A stretch of DNA of 64,000 nucleotides from Ariolimax columbianus (Eukaryota; Mollusca; Gastropoda; Stylommatophora; Arionidae), in NCBI GenBank assembly GCA_036924085.1, contig JAVGWX010000009.1, positions 57,888,331 through 57,952,330 on the forward strand, written 5' to 3'. This document shows, piece after piece, positions 30,243 through 41,651 of the stretch (the stretch's first letter is position 1; each line of letters begins with the position of its first letter). Under the pieces are notes generated by a model. The model did no database searches, was not told the origin of the DNA, and saw only the letters and a program-made list of their open reading frames with translations. Both the position numbers and the translations under genes were made by a program.

Positions 30243-30428
30243 GTGTCGAAGACGACAGTGACGAACTGGACAACGATGCTTAAAGAAGGACGTGACTTAG
30301 CGACAGATTTTCCGAGACCAGGTCAGGCGCATATTGTTGCATCAGAAGATGCCATCGCCAAAATTGTTACAGCAATTCCGCAATTGATGCTAGCAGAGGA
30401 ATTCACTGTGTCGGTAGCGACAGTTTGA
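30243..30428 (+). pseudogene. Mariner-like transposase N-terminal fragment (arm 1 of foldback 1)
   Basis: The plus strand reads 'KTTVTNWTTMLKEGRDLATD' followed by 'FPRPGQAHIVASEDAIAKIV' and 'EEFTVSVATV' to a stop. This is the second helix-turn-helix and GRPR-type linker of a mariner/SETMAR-like transposase. It lacks both the start and the catalytic domain. At 30429 it joins the same family's 5' region in the opposite orientation. Confidence 0.78.
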
Positions 30429-30629
30429 TCAACTCTGGACGGATTCCGTATCACACCCGCCATGTTTTCAACGGTCTGCTGATGGAACTATGAGTAGTAG
30501 GATAATGACATTTTGCAAACTTGACGGTTGGTATGTGCTGTTTACATCTGGAGTGACGTCATCATGCTCATCGTACGTGTGTTCACTTTGTGCAGTTAGG
30601 TCCGGTTTAATTTGAACACGCCTCGTATA
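30429..30629 (-). mobile_element. Mariner 5' region and terminal repeat, inverted (arm 2 of foldback 1)
   Basis: On the minus strand the outer end is 'TACGAGGCGTGTTCAAATTA', a mariner-type terminal repeat. The 5' untranslated sequence then leads into the translation start region 'GATACGGAATCCGTCCAGAG'. The inner end abuts arm 1. It closely matches the arm at 35600-35793. Confidence 0.78.
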
Positions 30630-30639
30630 TAATAGACAG

Positions 30640-32045
30640 ATAGAGACAACCAGATAGAGAAAGATAGAGATATATAAAAAATAGGAAATATTAATATGTA
30701 GTGAAAGACATAGATTTATATATAAAAAGACGAGTAGAAAGAGTAAGACAGAGAAAGGCAGATACAACCAGATAGAGCGAGAGAGAGAGAGAGAGAGAGG
30801 AGAGAAAGAAAGAAAAAGATAAAGAGATATAAAGCCGGAGATATAGGCGAGAGAGAAAGAATTAAATAACGAATAAATGAGAGAGAGAAACATAGAAATA
30901 GAAAAAGACAGGAACGATGATTGAGGAAAACAGCGAGAAAGACAGAAATACATGAAAGACATATATAGTGAAAGTCAGACAGAGAAAGACAAAATATAAA
31001 GACAGAGAGTGAAAGACAAAGGGGAAAGAGAAAGACACAAAACGAAAGACAGTGGGAAAATGCACATAGAGAGAAAAAGTGATAGAGAGTGACATAGAGA
31101 GAGAGAGAAATACAGAGCACGAGAAACAGAGGTAAAGACGTACATGGAGAGAGGCAGAGAGAGAGAGAAGTCAGAGAAATATCAATTTATAACGAGAAAC
31201 AGAGAGAGAGAGAAAGAGAGGGGTGGGGGAGAGGGAGAGAGACAGAAAGACAGAGAAATATAAATGTTGAGAGATAAACAGAGAGAGAGAGAGAGAGACA
31301 GAGAAAGAAAGATATAGAGATAAAAACGGAGCACTAGGTAGATTGAGAGATAAACAGAGAAAGAAAGACAGAGAAATAGACATATTGAGAGATAAACAGA
31401 GAGAACGTAACAGCAAGACAGAGAGAGAAACACAGCGAAATGCGAATATTGTGAGAGAAACAGGTAGAGAAGAGAGAAAGACAGAGACAAATGAATATTG
31501 AGAGATAAACAGAGAGAGAAAAAGAGAGAGAGAGAAAGAGAAAGAAAGACACAGAGAAAACGACAGAGAAATATGAAAATATAGAGATAAACAGAGAGAA
31601 AGAAAGACAGAAAAAGATAGAGATTGAGAAAGAGAAAGAGGTAGGAATATTCAGAGGTAAACAGAAAGAGAGACAAAGAAATACAGACAGAGAGAGAAAG
31701 ACGGAGAGAAAAATAGAAATACAGACATAGGAATATTGAGAGATAAACGGAGAGAGAAAAGAGAAAGACAGACAAATAGCAAGAGCAGACACACAAAACA
31801 CGATTTTGAGAGGAAGACACATAGAAAGACAGATACATAGGGAAAGACATATTGATGAGAGATAGAGAAAGAAAGACAATAGAGAACGACAGAGAGAGAG
31901 AACGAACGTGAGATAGAGCGTTTGAGAGAGATATAGATAGAGAGACAGGCAGCGTGTAAGAATGAAAGCCAAATAAATACAGTGATAGAGAAAGAAAGAG
32001 AGAGAGAGGGAGAGAGAGAGAGAGAGATCGATATCGATAGACAGA
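30640..32045. repeat. Polypurine (GA-rich) tract, right part
   Basis: About 1.4 kb is composed largely of GAGA, GAAAGACAGA and AGAGAGATAAACAG units on the plus strand, with very few pyrimidines outside scattered T and C. Minus frames up to 294 codons (Ser/Leu/Phe/Tyr) are artefacts of composition. Confidence 0.92.
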
Positions 32046-32574
32046 CATATAGAATGAAGAAAACAATCTCCGTATATTATTGGATCATCAGAGAAATGTT
32101 TGGCGCAATAGAAAAGATGTGAAGGAAATTGAGTTCAGGGACCCAGCTCTCCGCGATGTTGTCGTTTCTCTGAGTGAAACTACACAAGACGAAGCTGTAA
32201 GCGGTGTTCTTGTATCTAGATTGTGAAGTGTAGTTCTGTTGATATAGATAAATACATTTAATAACAGGGATAAATGCAATACAACCACTACAGACTGTGT
32301 CCTTTGCGTATGGATTCCAGGACTAAATTTCGGGGACGAAAGAATATGTTATTATTACACCTAGCTTGTCGTAAAAGACGATGACTTCTTCTTCTTGCGA
32401 TCCCCAGAAAAGCGAGATACTCAGTCCATTATTGATGTTGTCTGTCAAGGGACTTGTTTCTAGATCTTTCTGTGAAATCTGGAAGAAAACCTTGACACTT
32501 GGCAGACGTTTGGTGGGCATGTGTGGTGACGGTGGCAGTTGTGGAATATGTAGACCCTATGAGAACCATTGAGA
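32046..32574. other. Non-genic stretch
   Basis: Nothing recognised. Confidence 0.35.
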
Positions 32575-32576
32575 AG

Positions 32577-32640
32577 TCGCTGTAACTAAGAGGTAGGGCG
32601 CTGGTCTTTCAAGAAACAAACACAAGTTTCAAGCTTACAT
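32577..32640 (+). other. tRNA-like head next to a minisatellite
   Basis: 'taactaagaggtagggcgct' with 'ggtctttcaag' resembles the D-arm to anticodon region of a tRNA, and 'acaagtttcaagctt' a weak B box. The 47-bp array starts directly after it. Confidence 0.35.
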
Positions 32641-33085
32641 TGGTCCTAGCGGATGTGAGAACTAGTGTCTAGTCCTAGGCTTACCTTGGTCCCAGCGAGA
32701 GGTGAGACCTAGTGTCTAGTCCTAGGCTTACCTTGGTCCTAGCGGGAGGTGAGACCTAGTGACTTAGTTTCTAGTCCTAGGCTTACCTTGGTCCTAGCGG
32801 GAGGTGAGGTGAGACCTAGTGTCTAGTCCTAGGCTTACCTTGGTCCTAGCGGGAGGTGAGACCTAGTGACTTAGTTTCTAGTCCTAGGCTTACCTTGGTC
32901 CTAGCGGGAGGTGAGACCTAGTGTCTAGTCCTAGGCTTACCTTGGTCCTAGCAGGAGATGAGCCCTAGTATCTAGTTCTAGGCTTACCTTAGTCCTAGCG
33001 GGAGGTGAGACATATTATCTAGTCCTACGCTTACCTTGGTCCTAGCTGGAGATGAGATCTAGTGTCTAGTCCTAGGCTAGGGAGA
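32641..33085. repeat. 47-bp minisatellite, about 9 units
   Basis: The unit has 'ctagtcctaggcttaccttg', 'gtcctagcgggaggtgagac' and 'ctagtgt'. Some units carry an extra 7-bp 'gacttag'-type insertion (32761, 32869). Right-hand units are more diverged. Confidence 0.95.
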
Positions 33086-33194
33086 TGGACGATACAACTC
33101 GCTGTGCAGGCACACACACACAAACCACCATTGTCAGCTGAAAAATGAAAAAAGAGCTGATTGATAGTCGCTGTCTGGGTAACATTCGAAATGA

Positions 33195-33460
33195 GAAAAA
33201 GTACTGAAATTGTTACCCAAACAATTAACAATTCTTACCCAAAAAGCTACTTAGCCATTCTTATCCAAAAGCCACTTATTCATTTTTACCCAATAAGCCA
33301 CCTATCTATTATTGCCCAAATAAGCGACACGTGCATTCTTACCCAATAAACCACGTTTCCATTCTTACCCAGTAAGTCACCTATCCATTCTTACCCAATA
33401 CAACTTCTATCCTTTCTTACCCAATACACCTTTTAATCCTTTCTTACCAAATAAGCCACT
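33195..33460. repeat. 26-27 bp minisatellite, about 9-10 units, diverged
   Basis: 'cattcttacccaataagcca' and 'cctatc' recur with mutations from about 33216 to 33455. Confidence 0.88.
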
Positions 33461-33817
33461 TTTTCGGTAAGTCCAAGAGTAAACCCAAAACAAAATATAA
33501 TCTGTATTCCGTGCTTCGTCTAGTCGTTTCGACTAACACGTCTTGCCACTGGATCAAGGCAGGTCAAGACAGTAGAGTGCGGTTGAGGTTAGCGCAAATC
33601 TTACTCGGCTAAATCTAATTGAAGCTCAAGTAAAATTAAAGCACCAGGCATGTTACTTCACCAGGAGCGCGCCCCGGAAAGCCAATTATAAACATATCTG
33701 TGGGACGCCATAGTTTGTTAAAGAGGTGGAATGGTTAGTTCCCTTCTGTGTTACCTGTTTTGTCTTAACAGTAAGCCGTTACTGTACGTCAATAATATGT
33801 TTTTTTTTAAAACATAC
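33461..33817. other. Non-genic stretch
   Basis: Nothing recognised. Confidence 0.35.
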
Positions 33818-33819
33818 TA

Positions 33820-34110
33820 GTTGTTGTTATGTAATGCCCACAATGAGTAAGTTTACTCTTTTGTGCGCCCTGAAAAGGACTTTAAGTGGCGGGTTGTAGT
33901 AGCTTTCCTCACATCCCGAGCATGCCGATGAAGGTGGACCGTGGTCTTCCAGGCGGTTGTGCTATGCTTGGCTTCATCTGTGTAGTGCTCACTACTACGG
34001 GGTTCACTTCGATCCACATCTCGTCAGCCAGGCTGCCATGAAAACAGCCCGTTTCCAGGGAACGCTACATGTAAGGGAGGTTGTGGTCTTGGTCAGTGTA
34101 TTGACCATGA
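33820..34110 (-). repeat. Family A element, copy with almost no array
   Basis: The complete 3' body is inverted. The end 'AATGCCCACAATGAGTAAGT' starts at 33833, preceded by a TTGTTGTT tail complement. It continues to 'ggtcttggtcagtgtattga', a single array-like unit. The hairpin GAGTAA/TTACTC at 33845-33858 is perfect. Confidence 0.82.
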
Positions 34111-34217
34111 TGCTACGTAATTTGTGCCTGATTAGACTAGCGTATCAGTTCCCCAAACAAACGAGTAGATTAACAGTAAAAAAAAACACCTTTCGGGAAA
34201 TTTGGAAAGGGCAATAA

Positions 34218-34252
34218 AAGAGGTGTGTTCAAAAAGTATCCGACTTTTTCTT
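34218..34252. mobile_element. Solo mariner-type terminal repeat
   Basis: 'agaggtgtgttcaaaaagta' with 'tccgacttttt' matches, inverted, the sequence at 53826-53853. No transposase adjoins it on its inner side, where a LINE relic lies instead. Confidence 0.65.
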
Positions 34253-34274
34253 TGGACATGAAAAATGCTGCTTC

Positions 34275-34860
34275 ATACTGCTTCTCTTTGGTCTGCATAG
34301 GTAGGGCGTTCTTGCAGAATATGTTCTGGTGTTTGCTTGGGTGCTCCACAATCGCACGTGGCCGTTTCTCTAAGACCCATTCTGTGGAGGTGGGCCTAGA
34401 GTCTACGATGTCCCGTTCTGAGTCTGAAGGTCTGTCTGCCCATCTCTGCCAATTTTGTCTATGCTGTCATTTTTCTGGCTTGAATTATTTGTGCTGTTCT
34501 CTCCATTCTGTCCCTATGTATCGTTTGATGAGTGTCTTTGCTTCTTTATAGCTCTGTGGATGGGGTATCTACTTGACGCCACTTCCGGCTTTTGCGAGCT
34601 CATCTGCTTTATGGTTTCCAGGGATCCCACAGTGGGCTGGAATCCATTGAAGGTCTAAATCTGTTTTTTGAGCCATCAATCCTATGTTGAATTTTATTTT
34701 ATGTGAGAGTCTATCTTGTTTGTGGCTTGAGATGGCTTGGAGTACACTCCTGGAGTCTGGTAGAATTAGTCTGTTAGATTTCACACTGGGTAACATTTTT
34801 TGGATGAGATATTGCCGTCTCAATAGTTCAAGCCGTTCTGTTTTTAGCATTTTTATTTAC
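34275..34860 (-). mobile_element. LINE relic: RNase H domain and Cys/His motif
   Basis: On the minus strand a 93-codon frame (34850-34569) gives 'PDSRSVLQAISSHKQD' and then 'DLQWIPAHCGIPGNHKADEL', the third and fourth catalytic regions of a LINE-encoded RNase H. Beyond a stop, 'YKEAKTLIKRY' and, in another frame, 'CDCGAPKQTPEHILQERPTY' follow. It matches the 16.7 kb relic and is distinct from the 9-kb LINE. The 3' tail is lost next to the solo mariner repeat. Confidence 0.82.
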
Positions 34861-35142
34861 TGCTCAGTTTCTTGCCATTTAAAGTAACTAGAATTTTCAA
34901 TTTATAATAGTACATTTAAAACCTGATACACAAACTACTACTATATGAATATATGTTTTTTTCTGCTCCATCCGCGACCATTTTTTGTTTCAAATTTTCA
35001 CCGTTGAGAGAAATGTGTTTGTCATTGTCACCAGTTCTAGAAATTGATCTCTATTTTAATCGTTATAATTTTTTTTCTCGTTTCACCTGTCCGAGAAATT
35101 CGTTTTCTATTTTCAGCTGTCCGAATGTTTCTTATTTTCACC

Positions 35143-35402
35143 AAGTGAACATACTTACGATGCACATGATGACGTCACTTCTGATGTAAATAGCACATAC
35201 CAACCGTCAAGTTTACAAAATTGTATTATCCTTTGACTAATAGTTTCTTCAGCAGACCGTTGGAAACATAGCGAGTATGATACGGAATCCTTCCACAGTT
35301 GATCAGCAAGCGGTGATTAGATTTCTAACAGCTGGAGGATGTCACCCAGTTGACATTCATCGCAGAATGCAGACAGAGTATGGGGACAAACGTGTGGCAT
35401 CA
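35143..35402 (+). pseudogene. Mariner-like 5' region and transposase N-terminus (arm 1 of foldback 2)
   Basis: The untranslated part 'cataccaaccgtcaagttta' leads to a start-region frame 'MIRNPSTVDQQAVIRFLTAG' and 'GCHPVDIHRRMQTEYGDKRV', the first helix-turn-helix of mariner/SETMAR-type transposases. It breaks off at about 35402, where an inverted copy starts. The outermost terminal repeat is missing on this side. Confidence 0.8.
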
Positions 35403-35793
35403 ATTTTAGCGATGGCATCTTCTGACGCAAAAATATGCGCCTGACCTGGTCTCGGAAGATCGGTCCTTAACTCACGTCCTTCTTTAAGGACCGTTGTCCA
35501 GTTCTTCACTGTTTATCTTCAACACACTTTTGTCACCATAGGCTGCCTGCATTCTGCGATGAATTTCAACTGGTCGACATCCTTCAGCTGTTAGAAATCA
35601 ATTCTAGACGGATTCCGTATCACACCCGCAATGTTTACAATAGTCTGCTGAGGAAACTATATGAGTCGGAGGAAAATGAAATTTTGCAAACTTAACGGTT
35701 GGTAGGTGTTGTGCACATCAGACGTAATCATGCGCATAGTACGTATGTTCATTTGATGCTGTTAGGTCCGGTTTCATTTGAACACGTCTAGTA
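35403..35793 (-). pseudogene. Mariner-like 5' end and transposase N-terminus, inverted (arm 2 of foldback 2)
   Basis: On the minus strand it starts with a 'CTAGACGTGTTCAAATGAAA' terminal repeat and the same 5' untranslated region as arm 1. The helix-turn-helix pieces follow, then 'NWTTVLKEGRELRTDLPRPG' and 'QAHIFASEDAIAKID', ending at the palindrome centre. Together the two arms form an imperfect palindrome of about 650 bp. Confidence 0.8.
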
Positions 35794-35829
35794 AGTAAGT
35801 AAAAAATATCTTAACAAATGACATTAAGT

Positions 35830-36130
35830 TGAGCTTAAGCTAATTGCCATCGCAAGGGATGATGGCGACACCATTAGACTATCCTGTCTTGATGTAACGC
35901 GCTGTATTTGGATTAAAGCGATGAAGAAACTGCGCTGGTCATCAACCTCACTCTTTGGTCCCAAACTACCTTGGACCAGTGACAAGACATAAGTCAAGGC
36001 GACTGGATGTAATCCAGGATTTAGGCACTGGTCTCACGTCCTTAGAGACCAGGGGTAGCTTGAAACCTGCGTAGCTCGAATCCTCTCCGTTTCCTAACAT
36101 CACTTATGTCTTTCGCATAACACTTTTCGA
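35830..36130 (+). repeat. Dispersed repeat family Y, copy 1
   Basis: 'gtatttggattaaagcgatg', 'aagaaactgcgctggtcatc', 'aacctcactc' and 'ccagtgacaagac' recur at 43765-44065 and 58955-59280 in the same orientation. 'aggcgactggatgtaatcca' is also shared. The class is unknown, and a weak B-box-like 'GATTCGAGCT' lies on the minus strand near 36078. Confidence 0.72.
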
Positions 36131-37309
36131 GGAAATAAATGGTTCTGACACGCAGTGTTTTTACATTTGAATCCTCTACTCTCTCTTCTTCTTTTTAGAT
36201 TGAACATACTTTATTATAGACAACAATTGATCGCAGTTGTAGGTGCTTCCAAGCAGTGTTATTCTCAATTGAGCTAAATCTGTGAGTTTCGGATTCTAGT
36301 CCTGTTGGAAATACATTTCATACAGTCAATTTAGTGAAACATTCATGATTGTTGTCTTCAGATCTGCGTTCTCCTGCGATTTAATTATTTTTATTGCGTA
36401 GAAGATGATCACAGAAAAATACAGGAATCCGTACGTGGCCTGTTGGTCAGATCGAGTGAAGTAAAAGTTTGGAAAAGGTCGTGCGGAGTTGGTACAATTA
36501 AGACGGCCGCATACGACCCGTAGGTCGGACGTTGTACATGTCTGCCTTAAAGTGATTTGCCAAAACATCGATATTCTGACTCTGTCGCAGTCATCACATG
36601 CGATAATCAGTTGATTTTTTTCTATCTAGCTGGGATAATGGGGGCACTAGGGATTGGTTGTGAATGTGTTAACAAACTCATTATGGCGGTATAGAAACCA
36701 CCGCTGCACATAAACGCTCTTGACCCAGACTTCTTGCATGGAGGTCAACCCCGGTATACCGCACACTGTCTCAATGAGGCAAAACCTGGAAGAATTGCAG
36801 CTTGCATCTTGCTCTAAGTGGTTACTGGAACTCTCCAGCTTATTATTATAATATATGATTTCATGTAACGGTTGTCTCGCTGGCCGTGTTGAGAATCAGA
36901 TAAGTGGGAGAAGGGGAAACAACTCCATAGAACATACAAACTGGAACACATTACCCTTTCTGGGCATTAGCCACTTTTGAGGAATCTCCGAATGTTTTTG
37001 TAGCTGTCAAGTGGGTTTTTCCTCTTCAACGACATCTTCATGGCTTCCAATTATCTGTCCGTGTGTTTATTTATTCTTACTTTTTGGTTATTTTTCAATG
37101 TGTAACGTTTTCTTTACGTTACAGCGTAGAACACTTTTGAGCATTTTCATTGGCACACGTTTGAAGCACAGAATGCTGTCCTTTCCACACAATGAAATTG
37201 TTTTTGGGGCTTTTCTGTTCTTTGTTTTTTTAACGGGCATTTTCGAACTATTATTAATGAATATATATGTTGACATGTAGGGTGATGGAACGAGATGAAG
37301 AGTTCAACT
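36131..37309. other. Non-genic stretch
   Basis: Frames at 36326-36568 (minus, 80 codons) and 37011-37280 (plus, 89 codons) each contain a hydrophobic stretch. Neither has a recognisable family, splice context or repeat match, so I do not call them genes. Confidence 0.35.
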
Positions 37310-37314
37310 AGAGC

Positions 37315-40300
37315 AGAATGTAGAGTGGGGATAGAGAGATGTTGAGTGGGGGTAGAGTGAGATGTAGAGTGAGATGTAGAGTGGGAGTAGAATGAGATGT
37401 AGAGTGGGGGTAGAGTGAGATGTAGAGTGGGGGTAGAGTGAGATGTAGAGTGGGGGTAGAGTGAGATGTAGAGTGGGGGCAGAGTGAGATGTAGAGTGGG
37501 GGTAGAGTGAGATGTAGAGTGGGGGTAGAGTGAGATGTAGAGTGGGGGTAGAGTGAGGGTAGAGTGAGATGTAGAGTGGGGGTGGAGTGAGATGTAGAGT
37601 CGGAGTAGAGTGAGATGTAGAGTGGGGGTAGAGTGAGATGTTGAGTGGGGGTAGAGTGAGCTGTAGAGTGGGGGTAGAGTGAGATGTAGAGTGGGGGTAG
37701 AAGGAGATGTTGAGTGGGGGTAGAGTGAGATGTAGAGTGGGGGTAGAGTGAGATGTAGAGTGGGGGTAGAAGGAGATGTTGAGTTTGGGTAGTGAGATGT
37801 TGAGTGGGGGTAGAGTGAGATGTAGAGTGGGGGTGGAGTGAGATGTAGAGTCGAAGTAGAGTGAGATGTAGAGTGGGGGTAGAGTGAGATGTAGAGTGGG
37901 GGTAGAAGGAGATGTAGAGTGGGGGTAGAGTGAGATGTAGAGTGGGGGAAGAGTGAGATGTAGAGTAAGATGTAGAGTGGGGATAGAGTGAGATGTAGAG
38001 TGGGGGTAGAGTGGGGATAAAGTGAGATGTAGAGTGGGGGTAGAGTGAGATGTAAAGTGGGGGTAGAAGGAGATGTAGAGTGGGGGTAGAGTGAGATGTA
38101 GAGGGGGGGAAGAGTGAGATGTAGAGTAAGATGTAGAGTGGGGATAGAGTGAGATGTAGAGTGGGGGTAGAGTGGGGGTAAAGGGAGATGTAGTGTGAGA
38201 TGTAGAGTGGGGGGAGAGTGAGATGTAGAGTAAGATGTAGAGTGGGGATAGAGTGAGATGTAGAGGGGGGGGGGTAGAGTGGGGATAAAGTGAGATGTAG
38301 TGTGAGATGTAGAGTGGGGGAAGAGTGAGATGTAGAGTAAGATGTAGAGTGGGGATAGAGTGAGATGTAGAGTGGGGGTAAAGTGAGATGTAGTGTGAGA
38401 TGTAGAGTGGGGGTAAAGTGAGATGTAAAGTGAGATATAAAGTGGGAGTAGAGTGAGATGTAGAGTGGGGGAAGAGTGAGATGTAGAGTGGGGGTAGAGT
38501 GAGATGTAGAGTGAGATATAAAGTGGGGGTAGAGTGAGATGTAGAGTGGCGGTAGAGTGAGATGTAGAGTGGGGGGAGAGTGAGATGTAGAGTGGGGGGA
38601 GAGAGAGGTATAGGGGGGGGGGGAGAGTGAGATGTAGAGTGGAGGTAGGGTGAGATGTAGAGTGAGATGTTGAGTGGGGGTAGAGTGAGATGTAGAGTGG
38701 GGGTAGAGTGAGATGTAGAGTGGGGGGAGAGTGAGATGTAGAGGGGAGGTAGAGTGAGATGTAGAGTGGGGGTAGAGTGAGATGTAGAGGGGGCGGTAGA
38801 GTGAGATGTAGATGGGGCGGTATAGTGAGATGTAGAGAGGGGGTAGAGTGAGATGTAGAGGGGGCGGTAGAGTGAGATGTAGAGAGGGGGTAGAGTGAGA
38901 TGTAGAGGGGGCGGTAGAGTGAGATGTAGAGTGGGGGTAGAGTGAGATGTAGAGTGGGGGTAGAGTGAGATGTAGAGTGGGGTTAGAGTGAGATGTAGAG
39001 TAGGGGTAGAGTGGAGGTAGAGTGAGATGTAGAGTGAGATATAAAGTGGGGGCAGAGTGAGATGTAGAGTGGGGGTAGAGTGGGATGTAGAGTGGGGTTA
39101 GAGTGAGATGTAGAGTAGGGGTAGAGTGGATGTACAGTATCGGTAGAGTGGGGGTAGAGTGAGATGTAGAGTGGGGGTAGAGTGAGATATAGAGTAGGGA
39201 TAGAGTGAGATGTAGAGTAGGGGTAGAGTGAGATGTAGAGTGGGAGTAGAATGAGATGTAGAGTGGGGGGTAGAATGAGATGTAGAGTGTGGGTAGAGTG
39301 AGATGTAGAGTGTGGGTAGAGTAAGATGTAGAGTGGGGATAGAGTGAGATGTAGAGTGGGGGAAGGGTGAGATGTAGAGTGTGGATAAAGTGAGATGTAG
39401 AGTGGGGGTAGAGTGAGATGTAGAGTGGAGGTAGAGTGAGATGTAGAGTGGGGGTAGAGTGAGATGTAGAGTGGGAGTAGAGTGAGATATAGAGTTGGGG
39501 TCGAGCGAGATGTAGTGTGAGATGTAGAGTGGGGGTAGATAGATGTAGAGTGGGGGTAGAGTGTGGGTAGAGTGAGATGTAGAGTGGGGGTAGAGTGAGA
39601 TATAGAGTGTGGGTAGAGTGAGATATAGAGTGGGGGGTAGAGTGAGATGTAGTGTAGGGGTAGAGTGAGATGTAGAGTGGCGTTAGAGTGAGATGTAGAG
39701 TAGGGGTAGAGTGGGATGTAGAGTAGGGGTAGAGTTGGATGTAGAGTGGGGGTAGAGTGAGATGTAGAGTATGGGTAGAGTGGGATGTAGAGTGGGGGTA
39801 GAGTGGGATGTAGAGTGGGGGTAGAGCGGTCGTAGAGTTGGGGTAGAGTGAGATGTAGAGTAGAGGTAGAGTGAGATGTAGAGTGTGAGTAGAGTGGGAG
39901 TAGAATGAGATGTAGGGTGGGGGTAGAGTGGGATAAAGAGTGAGATGTAGAGTGGGGGAAAAGTGAGATGTAGAGTGGGAGACGATTGAGATGTAGAGTG
40001 GCAGAAGAGGGAGATTTAGAGTTGGGGTACAGTGACATGTAGAGTGGGGGGTAGAGTGAGATGTAGGGTGGGGGTAGAGTGACATGCAAAGTGGGGGGGG
40101 GGTAGAGTGGGGGATAGAGTGAGATGTAGAGTGGAGGGTAGATTGAGATGTAGAGTGGGGGTTAGAATGAGATGTAGAGTGGGGATAGAGTGAGATGTAG
40201 GGTGGGGGTAGAGTAAGATGTAGAGTGAGATGTAGAGTGAGATGTAGTGTAGGGTTAGAGTGAGATGTAGAGTGAGATGTAGTATAGGGGTAGAGTGGAG

Positions 40301-40935
40301 GTAGAGTGAGCTGTAGTGTAGGGTTAGAGGGAGATGTAGAGTAGGGTTAGAGTGAGATGTAGAGTAGGGGTAGAGTGGGATGTAGAGTAGGGGTAGAGTG
40401 GGATGTAGATTTGGGGTAGAGTGAGATGTAGAGTAGACGTAGAGTGGGATGTAGAGTGGGGGTAGAGTGGTCGTAGAGTGGGGGTAGAGTGAGATGTAGA
40501 GTTTGGGTAGAGTGAGATGTAGAGTGGGAGTAGAATGAGATGTAGAGTGGGGGTAGAGTGGGATGTAGAGTGGGGGTAGAGTGAGATGTAGATTGGGGGT
40601 AGAGTGAGATGTAGAGTGGGGGTAGAGTTAGATGTAGAGTGGGGGTAGAGTGAGATGTAGAGTGGGGGTAGAGTGAGGTGTAGAGTGGGGGTAGAGTGAG
40701 ATGTAGAGTGGGGTTAGAGTGAGATGTAGAGTGGGGGTAGAGTGAGATGTAGAGTGTGATGTAGAGTATGAGTAGAGTGAAAGTAGAATAAGATGTAGAA
40801 TAAGGGTAGAGTGAGATGTAGAGTGGGGGGTAGAGTAATATGTAGAGTAGTAGTAGAGTGAGATGTAGAGTAGTAGTGGAGTGAGATGTAGACTGATGGC
40901 GTAGAACGAGATATAGAGTGAAGGAGTAGAGCGAC
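37315..40935. repeat. 23-bp G-rich minisatellite, about 3.6 kb
   Basis: The unit is 'agatgtagagtgggggtaga' plus 'gtg'. There are roughly 155 units with frequent variants (tagaggggg, aagagtg, dropped half-units). One strand holds nearly all G, with GGGGG in most units. The unit is not a multiple of three, so a minus frame of 925 codons arises only because all three phases lack stops. Its period is 23 residues and it is not a gene. Confidence 0.97.
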
Positions 40936-41343
40936 ATGTCGGTTTTTTATTTTACAGTTTCACGCTAAACACAGACGGACAAAAGGTGAAAGAAGCAAAG
41001 TGATGTATATGGTCACTGGTTTGTCCTGGCCCAAATTTATAGCGGACGTCGGAGGAAGGAACATTACTTTATATTAATAACCGAGGATGTATATCTGTGT
41101 CTACAAATAAAAACAATTGTTCATGGACACCTGCATCTAGAATTACAGCGTGACCGAATGTTGCATCCAGATCCCTCTTGATCCATGTAAGGTATTAATA
41201 TGCGATAGAGCTATAAAACAACACAATAAATGATAAATGTTGGTACGGAAATTTGAAACACTTACCAAGGACAGAATAACCATGGAGACCAAATTGGAGC
41301 AGATGAATAAAGGACAGAGGCTTATCAGTTAAATGAACTATTT
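40936..41343. other. Non-genic stretch
   Basis: Nothing recognised. It separates the minisatellite from a LINE relic. Confidence 0.35.
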
Positions 41344-41537
41344 TTGCAGATCATCAGTCTGCTTTACCAGTGTGAAGATGATCTGCAGCAACATCGTACT
41401 GCGTTCAACTCTGTATGTGAAAGATACAGTATGAGAATTAACACACCCACAACAGAAACTATGCAGATAAGCAGATCACCTGAAAACATGAACATTACGA
41501 TAAACGGAATCAAAATCAAACAAGTGCAGTAGTTCAA

Positions 41538-41651
41538 GTGCTTGGGCAGTGTTTTCACACCGGATGGAGGTTTAGATAGAGAGATTGAGATCAGGTGCTT
41601 GGGCAGTGTTTTCACACCGGATGGAGGTTTAGATAGAGAGATTGAGATCAG
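41538..41651. repeat. 57-bp tandem duplication inside LINE relic
   Basis: 41538-41594 and 41595-41651 are the same 57 bases ('gtgcttgggcagtgttttca' onward). Confidence 0.95.

Noticed and set aside
31182..32066. 294-codon Ser/Leu/Phe-rich frame as a membrane protein
   Set aside because: It is the complement of a GA-rich tract and follows composition only.
36326..36568. 80-codon minus frame with a possible membrane segment
   Set aside because: No homology, no regulatory context, and a length expected by chance.
37308..40085. 925-codon minus-strand frame as a giant repetitive protein
   Set aside because: It is a 23-bp repeat cycling through three stop-free phases. It has no start context or non-repetitive domain.
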